NCBI GenBank assembly: GCA_964344785.1
Contig: CAYFOR010000033.1
Location: 1-25,954, forward strand
Reading direction: 5' to 3'
Source: Thiopontia sp964344785
Lineage (GTDB): Bacteria; Pseudomonadota; Gammaproteobacteria; GCF-002020875
DNA: 25,954 nt
Shown: piece by piece, positions 1 to 7,009 of the stretch
Position numbering within the stretch: position 1 is the first letter of the stretch
Layout: each line of letters starts with the position of its first letter
Made by a program: the position numbers and the translations under genes
The notes under the pieces: generated by a model
Database searches by the model: none
What the model saw: the letters and a program-made list of their open reading frames with translations, nothing else
Told to the model about the DNA's origin: nothing

Positions 1-52
1 TCACGTTGGAATGACGGCCTCGCTTCAGGGCCATTTCATATTGGACAAGACT
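1..52. repeat. Left arm of a 52-bp inverted terminal repeat
   Basis: These 52 bases are an exact reverse complement of 25902-25953. The match stops abruptly at 52/25902, where the two flanks become unrelated, so this is the inner edge of a longer element that continues outside the window. The GGAATGACGG core resembles the ends of dispersed repeats common in Proteobacteria (inference from memory). The likeliest reading is that the contig was broken at both ends inside copies of one dispersed repeat. Confidence 0.85.
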
Positions 53-57
53 ACCTC

Positions 58-86
58 TTGACTTGAGGGCGCTATTGCGGTCTAAT
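58..86 (+). promoter_or_regulatory. Promoter of tRNA-Phe
   Basis: A -35 element TTGACT (58-63) is followed after 17 bases by a -10 element TCTAAT (81-86), then a C-rich discriminator. That is the usual layout of a sigma70 promoter of a stable RNA under stringent control. Transcription would start near 93, about 24 bases before the tRNA. The -35 lies only 6 bp inside the repeat edge at 52. Confidence 0.65.
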
Positions 87-116
87 CCGCTCCCTTCAAT
101 TGTTGTAGAAGCGATT

Positions 117-192
<76 letters not shown>

Positions 193-551
193 TGTCGAGT
201 AGCGGCCTATTCAGTATTCTGGATAGGCCGTTTTTTTGTGTCGCTGTTAATGCAGTCTATCAAAGAGTTAATTTTATCTATAAATGATCCAGGGTCGGCA
301 ATGACTGAAAAAGATGGCTGTTGTGACCAGTATTGATTATTTAAGAGGTATGCCTGTTCTATGGTGTGGTTGACATAGGTGTTGATGGGCTCTGGACAGA
401 GGCAAAGTAGTGAATTAAGAGAAGTCCTAGAAGAATATAAGATAAAGATTGAAGGTATTGGGTCGCTAGACCCTTTGGAGCTGTGCTTTACAGTTCAGTT
501 GTTTCTGGATCATGAGATCATAATTATAGTCAACAGCGATAGGGGCTGGTC
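193..551. other. Intergenic stretch between tRNA-Phe and the 597-aa gene
   Basis: After the tRNA terminator this A+T-rich stretch shows no recognisable gene. It holds a 28-codon ORF at 250-336, too short to support, and the 56-aa ORF at 385-555 listed separately. I see no copy of the tRNA 3' end that would mark an attachment site, and no clear sigma70 promoter. Confidence 0.6.
203..237 (+). terminator. Intrinsic terminator of tRNA-Phe
   Basis: A 10-bp stem (203-212 with 221-230, including one G-T pair) with an 8-base loop is followed directly by seven T (231-237). It starts 10 bases after the tRNA CCA end. Confidence 0.9.
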
Positions 552-555
552 GTGA
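385..555 (+). CDS. Possible 56-aa small protein, coupled to the next gene
   Basis: An ATG at 385 opens 56 sense codons, closing with a TGA (553-555) that overlaps the GTG start of the next gene (552-554) as GTGA, a classic layout for translational coupling. The upstream AGGTG is only 3 bases from the ATG; GTG 379 and TTG 382 are alternative in-frame starts. The product begins polar (SSELREVLEEYKIKIEG) and ends hydrophobic (FLDHEIIIIVNSDRGWS). I do not recognise a family. It could instead be the 3' remnant of a decayed gene. The overlap, rather than the length, is the main argument for it. Confidence 0.4.
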   Translation: MGSGQRQSSELREVLEEYKIKIEGIGSLDPLELCFTVQLFLDHEIIIIVNSDRGWS

Positions 556-2345
556 AACAAGTATATAAAGTCGTCTTTATCAATGAGCTTCTGAAAGAGG
601 TATCTCTTGATGATGCAAAAGCGGCCTTGGCCAAACAGTTCAATCTTCCGGATAAGGGGTTGAATAGTCTACTGCAGAAACCCTCTACAGTCGTATTAAA
701 AACAGAAGATGAAAATCAAGCGGAGAAGATCAGAAGGTCAATCAATGAGGCAGGATTCAGTGCAAAGATTATAGAACCAGAAAGCCCAAAACAGAGCAAT
801 CTGAAAGAGCAGTCAATTAGCATTGAAGAAGTCAGAACAGCAGTTGATCAGGCAATTGAACCAATTAAAACGGGGCTGGAAGGGGTAATTGAAGAGGAAG
901 TACAGTCTCAAGTTGATCGACAATTGAAAGTGATATCAGAGGAGCTGGATCAAGAAATTACAAAAACAGTAGAGAAATCGGTCGTTCAGAAGGTGCAAGC
1001 ACAAGTCGATCAAAGGGTACATTCACTTGCCCAGGAAATTAAACAGGAAATAGATAAGACGGCTGAACAGACTGTCACTCAGATGGCGCAGACACATGCC
1101 CAGAAACAGGTAAATGCAATCACACAACAGGTAAGGCAAGATATTGCACAGAAACTTCGAGCTGAGGTAGCCCATCTGGCTTTATATGAAATACAGAAAA
1201 AGGCACAGGTTATTCCAGCACAGATAAAACGGGCAATTGATGAGGTACTACAGGGCGAGGTCTCAGAAAAGATATTGGCAGAGATCGAGCAGAAAGGGAA
1301 TGAGGTATATACCAAGCTGAAGGATGAGCTCAGTACTCAGTTTATAGAAAATAGTACAAATGAGGTTGAAAAAAACAAAGAGGAGCACCGTTTAAATGTA
1401 TCAGCAAACTTGTCTGAAGAGGTAGGGGAAGTTGATGGGGGTCATGTGCTTGAAGAAGAAGGCATAGATAGTGCTGATGTTCAAAAAGAAACAGAAGAGA
1501 GTGAACTACAAGATCAGATTGGGTCAAGCGTACCTTCTAAAAATAATGGAAACATAGCAGAAATCAAGGATGAAGAGGAAGTAGGTGATAAAAATGAAAA
1601 GACTGCTGCCACCAATGTAAAGCCGTCTCAACAACAAATCAATCAAGTAACAGAAAAGGATAAAGCAAGTTTAGAAATTGGCAGGGTAACATCGGCTCTA
1701 AAGGATGGTCTGGTTGCCATTTTTCTGGTAGGTATCGTTGGGATGCTTTTACTATGGGATGGAGGAGACGCTTTTCTTGACTTGGTCGGATATGATGCCT
1801 CATCTGATGCACGTATTGTGGTGGATGTAAATGAGTCACCGGCATCAACTGATGCGAATAATATGCCCGAATCTGCTCCAGATGAACAGAGGCAGCTAAT
1901 GGCAGATTATATGGAAGGGTGTGTTGTTGAATTTCATGAATTCTTTGAAAACTACAAAAATATAGATACGATTGAAGGGTTAAGTGATGAGGTGCTGCAA
2001 TCCTATCTTGATCGTTGCATCGAGTTATCAGCTGGTATTGATCCAGAAAATGAACAGTTGAAATATGAGGCTGGAAAAATAGAGGATTCGATTATCCTTA
2101 TATTGGATAATCGAATCAATGTACTTTCTACTGTGTTGATTAATGGCTGCAATGATGTCATTGACTCATTGGTAGACAGTTTTCGAGATGGTCAGGAGAT
2201 CATGAGTGATGACTTGGAAATAGTGAAATCAAAATGTGAAACGGCGAGATCCTATGTGTTGGAGCATGGAGTAGAGGCAGATCATCTGTTTAATATAGAA
2301 GGCTATGAGTTGCTTACCGGATTAGAGATCGGCCATAGTGAATAG
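552..2345 (+). CDS. Coiled-coil single-pass membrane protein, function unknown (597 aa)
   Basis: Start GTG 552 follows an AGGGG ribosome site (541-545) at 6 bases. Residues 1-75 form a small alpha/beta module (opening YKVVF, with VVLKTEDENQAEKIRRSINEAG later) like one I recall at the N terminus of various gammaproteobacterial membrane proteins. Residues about 90-265 are a long heptad-like Glu/Gln/Lys/Val coiled coil, 270-375 an acidic linker, and 386-402 a single hydrophobic segment. Basic residues before and acidic residues after that segment predict the N terminus inside and the C terminus in the periplasm. The C-terminal part (403-597) holds four cysteines, C457, C489, C533 and C562, in two similar GC...C units. 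Codons are A+T-richer than in the nap or aro genes. No enzyme motif is seen. A structural, tethering or signalling role is possible, but I assign none. Confidence 0.8.
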   Translation: MKQVYKVVFINELLKEVSLDDAKAALAKQFNLPDKGLNSLLQKPSTVVLKTEDENQAEKIRRSINEAGFSAKIIEPESPKQSNLKEQSISIEEVRTAVDQAIEPIKTGLEGVIEEEVQSQVDRQLKVISEELDQEITKTVEKSVVQKVQAQVDQRVHSLAQEIKQEIDKTAEQTVTQMAQTHAQKQVNAITQQVRQDIAQKLRAEVAHLALYEIQKKAQVIPAQIKRAIDEVLQGEVSEKILAEIEQKGNEVYTKLKDELSTQFIENSTNEVEKNKEEHRLNVSANLSEEVGEVDGGHVLEEEGIDSADVQKETEESELQDQIGSSVPSKNNGNIAEIKDEEEVGDKNEKTAATNVKPSQQQINQVTEKDKASLEIGRVTSALKDGLVAIFLVGIVGMLLLWDGGDAFLDLVGYDASSDARIVVDVNESPASTDANNMPESAPDEQRQLMADYMEGCVVEFHEFFENYKNIDTIEGLSDEVLQSYLDRCIELSAGIDPENEQLKYEAGKIEDSIILILDNRINVLSTVLINGCNDVIDSLVDSFRDGQEIMSDDLEIVKSKCETARSYVLEHGVEADHLFNIEGYELLTGLEIGHSE

Positions 2346-2404
2346 GATTCATACTTGTTGTTATTTGGCGTATTGTGCTAATAAATTGATTTATAAAGAA
2401 TAAT

Positions 2405-3781
2405 TTATCGGGGGTGTTCGGCGGTCGTGTCCATGCCAATAGGTAAGGTTATGACGGCCGTCAACCCTAGACCATATCCTTTGCTGATCAATTTGATATT
2501 GCCGTTCATATGGCGAATCAAATTAAGTGCGTTGTGTAGGCTGAGTCCGTTATGGTTGTTTTTATCCTTTGTTGTTGTATTGATATAAAATGATTTCTCA
2601 ATCCAAGTGGAATCCATGCCGATGCCATTGTCTGTAATTTCGATTATAAGACCCCAATCAGGACTGTTTGTAGTGCAGCAAATATTCAGCTGGCCTGTTT
2701 CATGACCAATAATATTTTCTGATTCAGCCTCCTCGATGGCCTCAATGGCATTGGTCGTTATTGCAAGAATTGTCTTGAGTATTGGATAATATGGGAGATT
2801 AAATGCGAAATCTCTATCTCTTGTATAGTCAATGGTATAATTTATTTTTCGCTGTAGCAGTTGTGGTTCAATCTGTAGCTCAAGATCTGAGATCAATTCA
2901 GATAAGGAAAATGTATCAATGTTCATTCCTTCACTGCAGGTTGATCTCATCATTTTTATGATTTGATTGATATCTTCTGTAAACTCTGTCATCGTCTCCA
3001 GTTCAATATCAATCGACTCTGCAATGGATGAGCTGATGGTATTATCCATGGCCTGCAGTAATTTATGGGTAGCTTCAAGTTCCCCCTGCTCAATCATCTC
3101 CAATGATTTATGAATTGCTATCGAGAGCTTGGAGACCTGTGATGCAATATTTTTAAGTGTGTATGTATTGCGCATGATTCCATTTGATGCATTACCCAGT
3201 AAATGAACTGTCTGGCAGCCAAATAAAATTGCACCATTTTCATATGCCATACCCTTGCTTATTCTATTTTTCTCATTTTCTCTATGCCGTGTATTCCACA
3301 TTGCAACAGTATTCATTGCAATATCCTCAATATCTTCCTGTTGGGCGGGCTTACGTAGGAAATAGAGGTTTTCTGGTATTACATCTCGAAACTCACTTTT
3401 AGTGTGATCACTATAAGCAGATAAAATGATGATGTGGATTCTAGAGTCGATCTTGTAAATTTCTTTTGCAGCCTCAAAGCCACTCATTCCAGGTGGCATG
3501 CGAACATCTATAAAAGCTGCGGCAATGGGTTGATTTGCAGATAGTGAATTTCTGACTAACTCGACCCCCTCTTCTCCTTGGTAAGCATGTAGTAGCTGGT
3601 AGCGCAGGCTTGTATCTACTGCGTTTTCAGGCCCATTCCCTGCCAGTTTCTGGAGTTCTGAGATATCAATCTCGTTTCCATTCAGAATGCTATCGTATGT
3701 TTCATGGACATGATGGTCATCATCAATAATCAGGATTCTATTATTGTCTACTGTTTTTTCAGTAGCATGTATTTCATCCAT
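2405..3781 (-). CDS. Receiver-histidine kinase-type ATPase hybrid (458 aa)
   Basis: The N-terminal receiver (about 15-160) has the acidic pocket IIDDD (18-22), phospho-acceptor D92 in FIDVRMPPG, S121 and K144. About 30 extra residues sit after the first helix (31-60), as in a known receiver subfamily that shares the QGEEGVELV and RMPPG signatures. A helical region (175-270) follows, then a HATPase domain with N box TTNAIEAIEE (342-351), G1 box DNGIG (384-388) and a G2-like NGLSLHNA (411-418). No standard H box is present; H193 in VHLLGNASN is the best candidate phospho-His. No membrane segment is seen, so the protein should be cytosolic. It is the second gene of an operon, 39 bases after the CheY-like gene, and probably passes signals to or from it. 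Input and output are unknown. Confidence 0.85.
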   Translation of the reverse strand: MDEIHATEKTVDNNRILIIDDDHHVHETYDSILNGNEIDISELQKLAGNGPENAVDTSLRYQLLHAYQGEEGVELVRNSLSANQPIAAAFIDVRMPPGMSGFEAAKEIYKIDSRIHIIILSAYSDHTKSEFRDVIPENLYFLRKPAQQEDIEDIAMNTVAMWNTRHRENEKNRISKGMAYENGAILFGCQTVHLLGNASNGIMRNTYTLKNIASQVSKLSIAIHKSLEMIEQGELEATHKLLQAMDNTISSSIAESIDIELETMTEFTEDINQIIKMMRSTCSEGMNIDTFSLSELISDLELQIEPQLLQRKINYTIDYTRDRDFAFNLPYYPILKTILAITTNAIEAIEEAESENIIGHETGQLNICCTTNSPDWGLIIEITDNGIGMDSTWIEKSFYINTTTKDKNNHNGLSLHNALNLIRHMNGNIKLISKGYGLGLTAVITLPIGMDTTAEHPR

Positions 3782-3820
3782 CTAGTTATATTTCTTTATG
3801 GTTCGTTGTTGTTGGATGGT

Positions 3821-4303
3821 CTATCCCGTATGTAGTTTGGATATGCAGTTGGATAGTTTGTCCAGCAGCATGTCCGGTGTAAATGGTTTCAGTAGATAGT
3901 CATCAACACCAGCCTTGATTGCGTGTAATACATCATTTTTTTGAGCGGCAACTGTGATCATAATAATTGGAATGTTCTTGAAGCGGCTGCTTGCCTTCAT
4001 TCTTTTTGTAAATTCTGCGCCATCCACTATAGGCATCATGAAATCACATAGAACCAGATCAATACTGTCATTTTGAATAATATTGAATGCTTCTCGACCA
4101 TCAGATGCCTCACGTACATTTTTAAATCCGACAGTGGTTAATGTTTTTCTGATTCCAGCACGCACGCTCATGATGTCATCTACAATCAATATCTTGTAGT
4201 TTGTGTCAAGTTTATTTATAGAGTCGCCTTCCTGCTCCTCTTCGCCAAGGCCCAATTCGATGAGAACCTTGTCGAGCTCTTCATTGCGTATTTTTTTTAA
4301 CAT
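3821..4303 (-). CDS. CheY-like response regulator with N-terminal extension
   Basis: This is a stand-alone receiver domain with no DNA-binding output. Counting from the longest possible start (TTG at 4321, 166 aa), the pocket is D48/D49 in ILIVDD, the phospho-Asp is D93 in LCDFMMP, the switch Thr is T123 and the conserved Lys is K145 in LLKPF. A charged extension of about 40 residues precedes the receiver. I prefer the ATG at 4303 (160 aa) because neither start has a strong ribosome site and ATG is the commoner codon; the TTG at 4321 remains possible. It leads the operon with the receiver-ATPase hybrid. Like CheY it should act by protein contact, possibly on that hybrid (inference). Confidence 0.85.
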   Translation of the reverse strand: MLKKIRNEELDKVLIELGLGEEEQEGDSINKLDTNYKILIVDDIMSVRAGIRKTLTTVGFKNVREASDGREAFNIIQNDSIDLVLCDFMMPIVDGAEFTKRMKASSRFKNIPIIMITVAAQKNDVLHAIKAGVDDYLLKPFTPDMLLDKLSNCISKLHTG

Positions 4304-4699
4304 AGCATCACTCTGGCTCAATGGGTTCGCATCATCATGGTTGTATACAGCTTATCGCAATTGGGCTCTGAGTGTAGGTGGTTAGATGCTGTAACAATGT
4401 TGTATTGATTATGCAGTCATCAGCTATAGAGCATGATATGAGAGGTGTAACTCAGAAATCATTCAGGTATCCGGCATGATATCAGCAGTATATACGGTTT
4501 AGTGTAGCTTATTGCACTGAAGATTGGCTGGGGATTTCGGTTCGGCACTGCTTCTCTGCTGGATGGTACTGCCGAGTTGTATCAACGGATCAAATGATCT
4601 GTCGAGGTGATGAGTGATGTTTTTCAGCTGATGAACGGGCGGGCTGTTGGTTCTATAATGGTGCTATCAACATCCTAACTTAAGTGTGAGCCAGCAGAT
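4304..4699. other. Divergent intergenic region between the response regulator and GNAT genes
   Basis: About 380-400 bases without a convincing ORF on either strand. It must contain the leftward promoter of the two-component operon, which I cannot place, and the rightward promoter of the GNAT-EI24-napF run listed separately. A short palindrome GATCAaaTGATC lies near 4588. Otherwise I see nothing. Confidence 0.6.
4654..4659 (+). promoter_or_regulatory. Probable -10 element (TATAAT) before the GNAT gene
   Basis: A perfect TATAAT lies 41 bases before the TTG start at 4700, giving a predicted transcript start near 4666. No good -35 hexamer is visible at 16-18 bases spacing, so an activator may be needed, or the match may be chance. 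Confidence 0.4.
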
Positions 4700-5221
4700 T
4701 TGGAGAGATTGGTACTTCGTACAGCTACTACAGATGAAGCCGAGCAGATTGCCAGTCATGTCAATGCTTGCTATCGAGGCGACTCCAGTAGAAAAGGGTG
4801 GACCACAGAGGCTGACTTGCTGGAAGGGAACAGAACCGACAGTGAAGAAATTACAGAGCTTGTTGAAAAGGAAGACTCCGTCATCTTGCTCTGTCTGCGA
4901 GATCAGGAACTGATCGCTTCCGTTCACCTTCATCATCAAGGCGATATCTCAGAGTTGAATATGTTGGCAATCAATCCGACGATGCAGGGTAGGGGAATTG
5001 GAAAGTGGGTAATGGCTGAAATCGAGCAGTTTGTAGTCCGTACCTGGAGGACACATAAAATCAAAATGAGTGTTATTACACTGAGAGAGGAGTTGATTGC
5101 TTTCTATGAGCGTAGAGGTTATAGAAGAACGGGAGAGAGAAAACGGTTTGATCTGGATGAGCGTAATGGTGTTCCTCAAATGGACCTTGAGTTTGAAACC
5201 CTGGAAAAAGAGCTCGTCTAG
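4700..5221 (+). CDS. GNAT-family N-acetyltransferase (173 aa)
   Basis: The protein fits the GCN5-related acetyltransferase fold. An N-terminal strand-helix (LVLRTATTDEAEQI) leads to a GWTTEADLLEG segment (33-43) typical of one GNAT subgroup. The acetyl-CoA pyrophosphate loop is QGRGIG (96-101) after LAINP, and a YERRGY segment lies near the end. It should transfer an acetyl group from acetyl-CoA to an amine; the substrate cannot be inferred. The start is TTG 4700, the first possible after an in-frame stop at 4676; a second in-frame TTG at 4709 sits 3 bases after GGAG. The EI24-like gene and napF follow closely, so it probably leads that operon. Confidence 0.88.
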   Translation: MERLVLRTATTDEAEQIASHVNACYRGDSSRKGWTTEADLLEGNRTDSEEITELVEKEDSVILLCLRDQELIASVHLHHQGDISELNMLAINPTMQGRGIGKWVMAEIEQFVVRTWRTHKIKMSVITLREELIAFYERRGYRRTGERKRFDLDERNGVPQMDLEFETLEKELV

Positions 5222-5263
5222 TACTGTCTTTGAAAAGCAGTGGTGCAATGGGTTCTCCTTTCG

Positions 5264-5959
5264 ATGATGAAACAGGCCATTCAGGCATTTCACCTGGGGT
5301 TCATGGATGCGGTTGCATGGCGGAATCTACGTTATTTTCTGATAGCCGCCGTGGTCGTTGTATTGGTGTTTTCTGTAATTTACTTGGTATTGGACGAGTT
5401 GGTTGCGGGGTGGCTCTCATCACTACACAGTACTGGTTGGGTATACTGGGTCGTCAATGCCCTATTCCATGCCATTGCAGGATTTCTGGGGTACCTGCTG
5501 ATTGCTCCACTGGTACTGGTTGTGGTGTCACTATTTACAGAACAGATTGTTGATAATATCCGGCATGCCCATTATCCACAGCGGCCTGTACTGCGGGATG
5601 GTATGACGATGGTGGCTATGATGACAGAGATGGGCATGGCTTCATTCAAATATCTGCTTGGGATGTTGCTGGCCTCTCCATTGTTGTTTACCGGAGTAGG
5701 GCACTTTATCCTTCTGATATTGGGGTACCTGCTGTTTCGTAAACTATTATTGGTCGAAGTGCTTGGTATATGGATGGATCAGAAAAAAGTGAGGGAGCAC
5801 TCTACAATGAGAGAGGTTGGTAGCCACAAGTTCTCTACGCTGCTGCTTTATTTGATGAGTATGGTGCCATTTGCAAACCTTTTCATACCCTATATGGCAG
5901 TTTGTGTGGTAACTCATGAGTCCATGCTGAGTGAAAGTGGAGTAACAGTCGATGTTTGA
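5264..5959 (+). CDS. EI24/CysZ-like integral membrane protein (231 aa)
   Basis: This is a strongly hydrophobic protein with four or more membrane segments, near residues 24-43, 61-90, 129-157 and 195-215 from the ATG at 5264. It has the amphipathic start AIQAFHLGF and the internal FRKLLLVE / MVPFANLFIPYMAV pattern of the EI24 family, which includes the sulfate transporter CysZ. Substrate and function here are unknown; sulfate transport should not be assumed. GTG 5240 is an alternative start giving 239 aa; neither start has a clear ribosome site. Its last 8 bases overlap the napF start (5952), implying coupled translation. That linkage to nap is the only functional hint. Confidence 0.78.
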   Translation: MMKQAIQAFHLGFMDAVAWRNLRYFLIAAVVVVLVFSVIYLVLDELVAGWLSSLHSTGWVYWVVNALFHAIAGFLGYLLIAPLVLVVVSLFTEQIVDNIRHAHYPQRPVLRDGMTMVAMMTEMGMASFKYLLGMLLASPLLFTGVGHFILLILGYLLFRKLLLVEVLGIWMDQKKVREHSTMREVGSHKFSTLLLYLMSMVPFANLFIPYMAVCVVTHESMLSESGVTVDV

Positions 5960-6512
5960 TTTTCTGAAGTCAAAACGTGGTGGGCAGTCGAAAACAGATG
6001 AAGAGCGAAAGAGTATCAGTCGCGCTCAGTTTTTGCGTGGAGATATCAGTGGTCGAAATCGTCCACTTCGTCCGCCATGGGCACTTCCGGAATTTCAATT
6101 TACAGAGACTTGTACTCGTTGTGGGGAGTGTATACAGCGTTGTCCTGAAAAAATCATTGTGGAGGGAAATGGAAGATTTCCCGTTGTAGATTTTCGGTTG
6201 GGGGAGTGTACATTCTGCGAGGAGTGTGTCAGCTGTTGCGAGCCGGGTGCCTTATTGCTGGATTCGGAAAACGAGTCAGCTGCTCCCTGGGAGCTGGAGC
6301 TTATTCTTGGGCATGACTGTATCGCTCAGAAGGGGGTGGTCTGTCAAATCTGTAAGGACCAGTGCATTGAGAGTGTATTTCAGTTTAAGCCCAGGGTCGG
6401 AGGGTCATTTCAGATGGTGCTGAGTAGTGAAGATTGTACAGGCTGTGGTGCCTGTATTGCTCCTTGTCCTGTTAGTGCGCTGACACTTAAGAGCCGCTCA
6501 GAGCAAGAATAA
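5952..6512 (+). CDS. napF: Ferredoxin-type protein NapF (186 aa)
   Basis: This is a cytosolic iron-sulfur protein that helps mature or load the catalytic subunit NapA before Tat export. Three canonical 4Fe-4S Cys sets are visible: C54/57/60 + C64, C86/89/92 + C95 or C96, and C162/165/168 + C172. A fourth looser set is C123, C131, C134 and C138. A basic N terminus with the early RAQFLRG segment is typical of NapF. It overlaps the upstream EI24-like gene by 8 bases and is separated from napD by 239 bases that contain a hairpin and the FNR box, so it is probably transcribed apart from napDABCGH. Confidence 0.92.
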   Translation: MFDFLKSKRGGQSKTDEERKSISRAQFLRGDISGRNRPLRPPWALPEFQFTETCTRCGECIQRCPEKIIVEGNGRFPVVDFRLGECTFCEECVSCCEPGALLLDSENESAAPWELELILGHDCIAQKGVVCQICKDQCIESVFQFKPRVGGSFQMVLSSEDCTGCGACIAPCPVSALTLKSRSEQE

Positions 6513-6518
6513 TGTTGT

Positions 6519-6553
6519 AAATATAGCTCCACATAGTTATATTATATTTTTCC
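6519..6553 (+). terminator. Possible weak terminator after napF
   Basis: A 9-bp, mostly A-T stem (6520-6528 with 6535-6543, one G-T pair) with a 6-base loop is followed by ATATTTTT. It is weak in energy but well placed, 8 bases after the napF stop. Confidence 0.4.
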
Positions 6554-6616
6554 GTAAAATGTGATTTTAAGGTAACTCATTGAATAAGTTATGTGTTCTT
6601 GTGATCTAAAAGTGAA

Positions 6617-6630
6617 TTGATCCAGATCAA
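6617..6630 (+). promoter_or_regulatory. FNR/ANR-type box upstream of napD
   Basis: The perfect palindrome TTGATCCAGATCAA matches the FNR consensus TTGAT-N4-ATCAA at every position. Its centre is 6623.5. With a -10-like element at 6649-6654 (TATTAC) or 6652-6657 (TACAGA), the predicted transcript start is 6661-6665, so the box sits close to -41.5 as in class II FNR-activated promoters. It implies oxygen-limited induction of napDABCGH. I found no clear NarL/NarP heptamers beside it. Confidence 0.85.
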
Positions 6631-6751
6631 ACCTGTGGTGCTCAGGACTATTACAGAATTTTCCAGAAGTTTCCGTTCATCTACGGATAACTCTAATTTA
6701 TAATAAATTTTTCCTATGTCTTTGGCATAGCAGAAATCGGGACTACTCTTG

Positions 6752-7009
6752 ATGAATATTTGTAGTGTAGTAGTAAATACCAAGCCCGAACTTTCCCAGA
6801 AAATAAAGGGGATTATTGAACAGAATGCAGGAGCAGAAGTTCATGGCGGTTTGGTGGAGGGCAAGTTGATTGTTACGGTGGAACAGGATGATGACAGCGC
6901 AATGGCTGACACCATTACCGGTTTTGCCAACATCGAAGGGGTACTGAGTACCTCAATGATATATCACCATTATGAAGAGATCGAAACTGAAAGGGGAGCA
7001 GCCGTATGA
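6752..7009 (+). CDS. napD: NapD, chaperone for NapA maturation (85 aa)
   Basis: NapD is a small cytosolic ferredoxin-fold protein that binds the Tat signal peptide of NapA and holds it until the cofactors are inserted. The sequence shows the family pattern: an opening ICSVVV strand, HGGLVEGKLIVTVE in the middle, and the closing GVLSTSMIYHHYE. ATG 6752 is chosen; the TTG one codon upstream is less likely. The stop overlaps the napA start by four bases (ATGA, 7006-7009). It is the first gene after the FNR box. Confidence 0.92.
   Translation: MNICSVVVNTKPELSQKIKGIIEQNAGAEVHGGLVEGKLIVTVEQDDDSAMADTITGFANIEGVLSTSMIYHHYEEIETERGAAV

Noticed and set aside
250..336. 28-codon ORF before the small coupled ORF
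   Set aside because: Too short, no ribosome site, and the frame does not continue into anything recognisable.
193..4699. Integrative element at tRNA-Phe
   Set aside because: No integrase and no second copy of the tRNA 3' end is visible in the window.
5264..5959. Calling the EI24-like protein CysZ (sulfate transporter)
   Set aside because: Family resemblance alone does not fix substrate, and its context is nap rather than cys genes.
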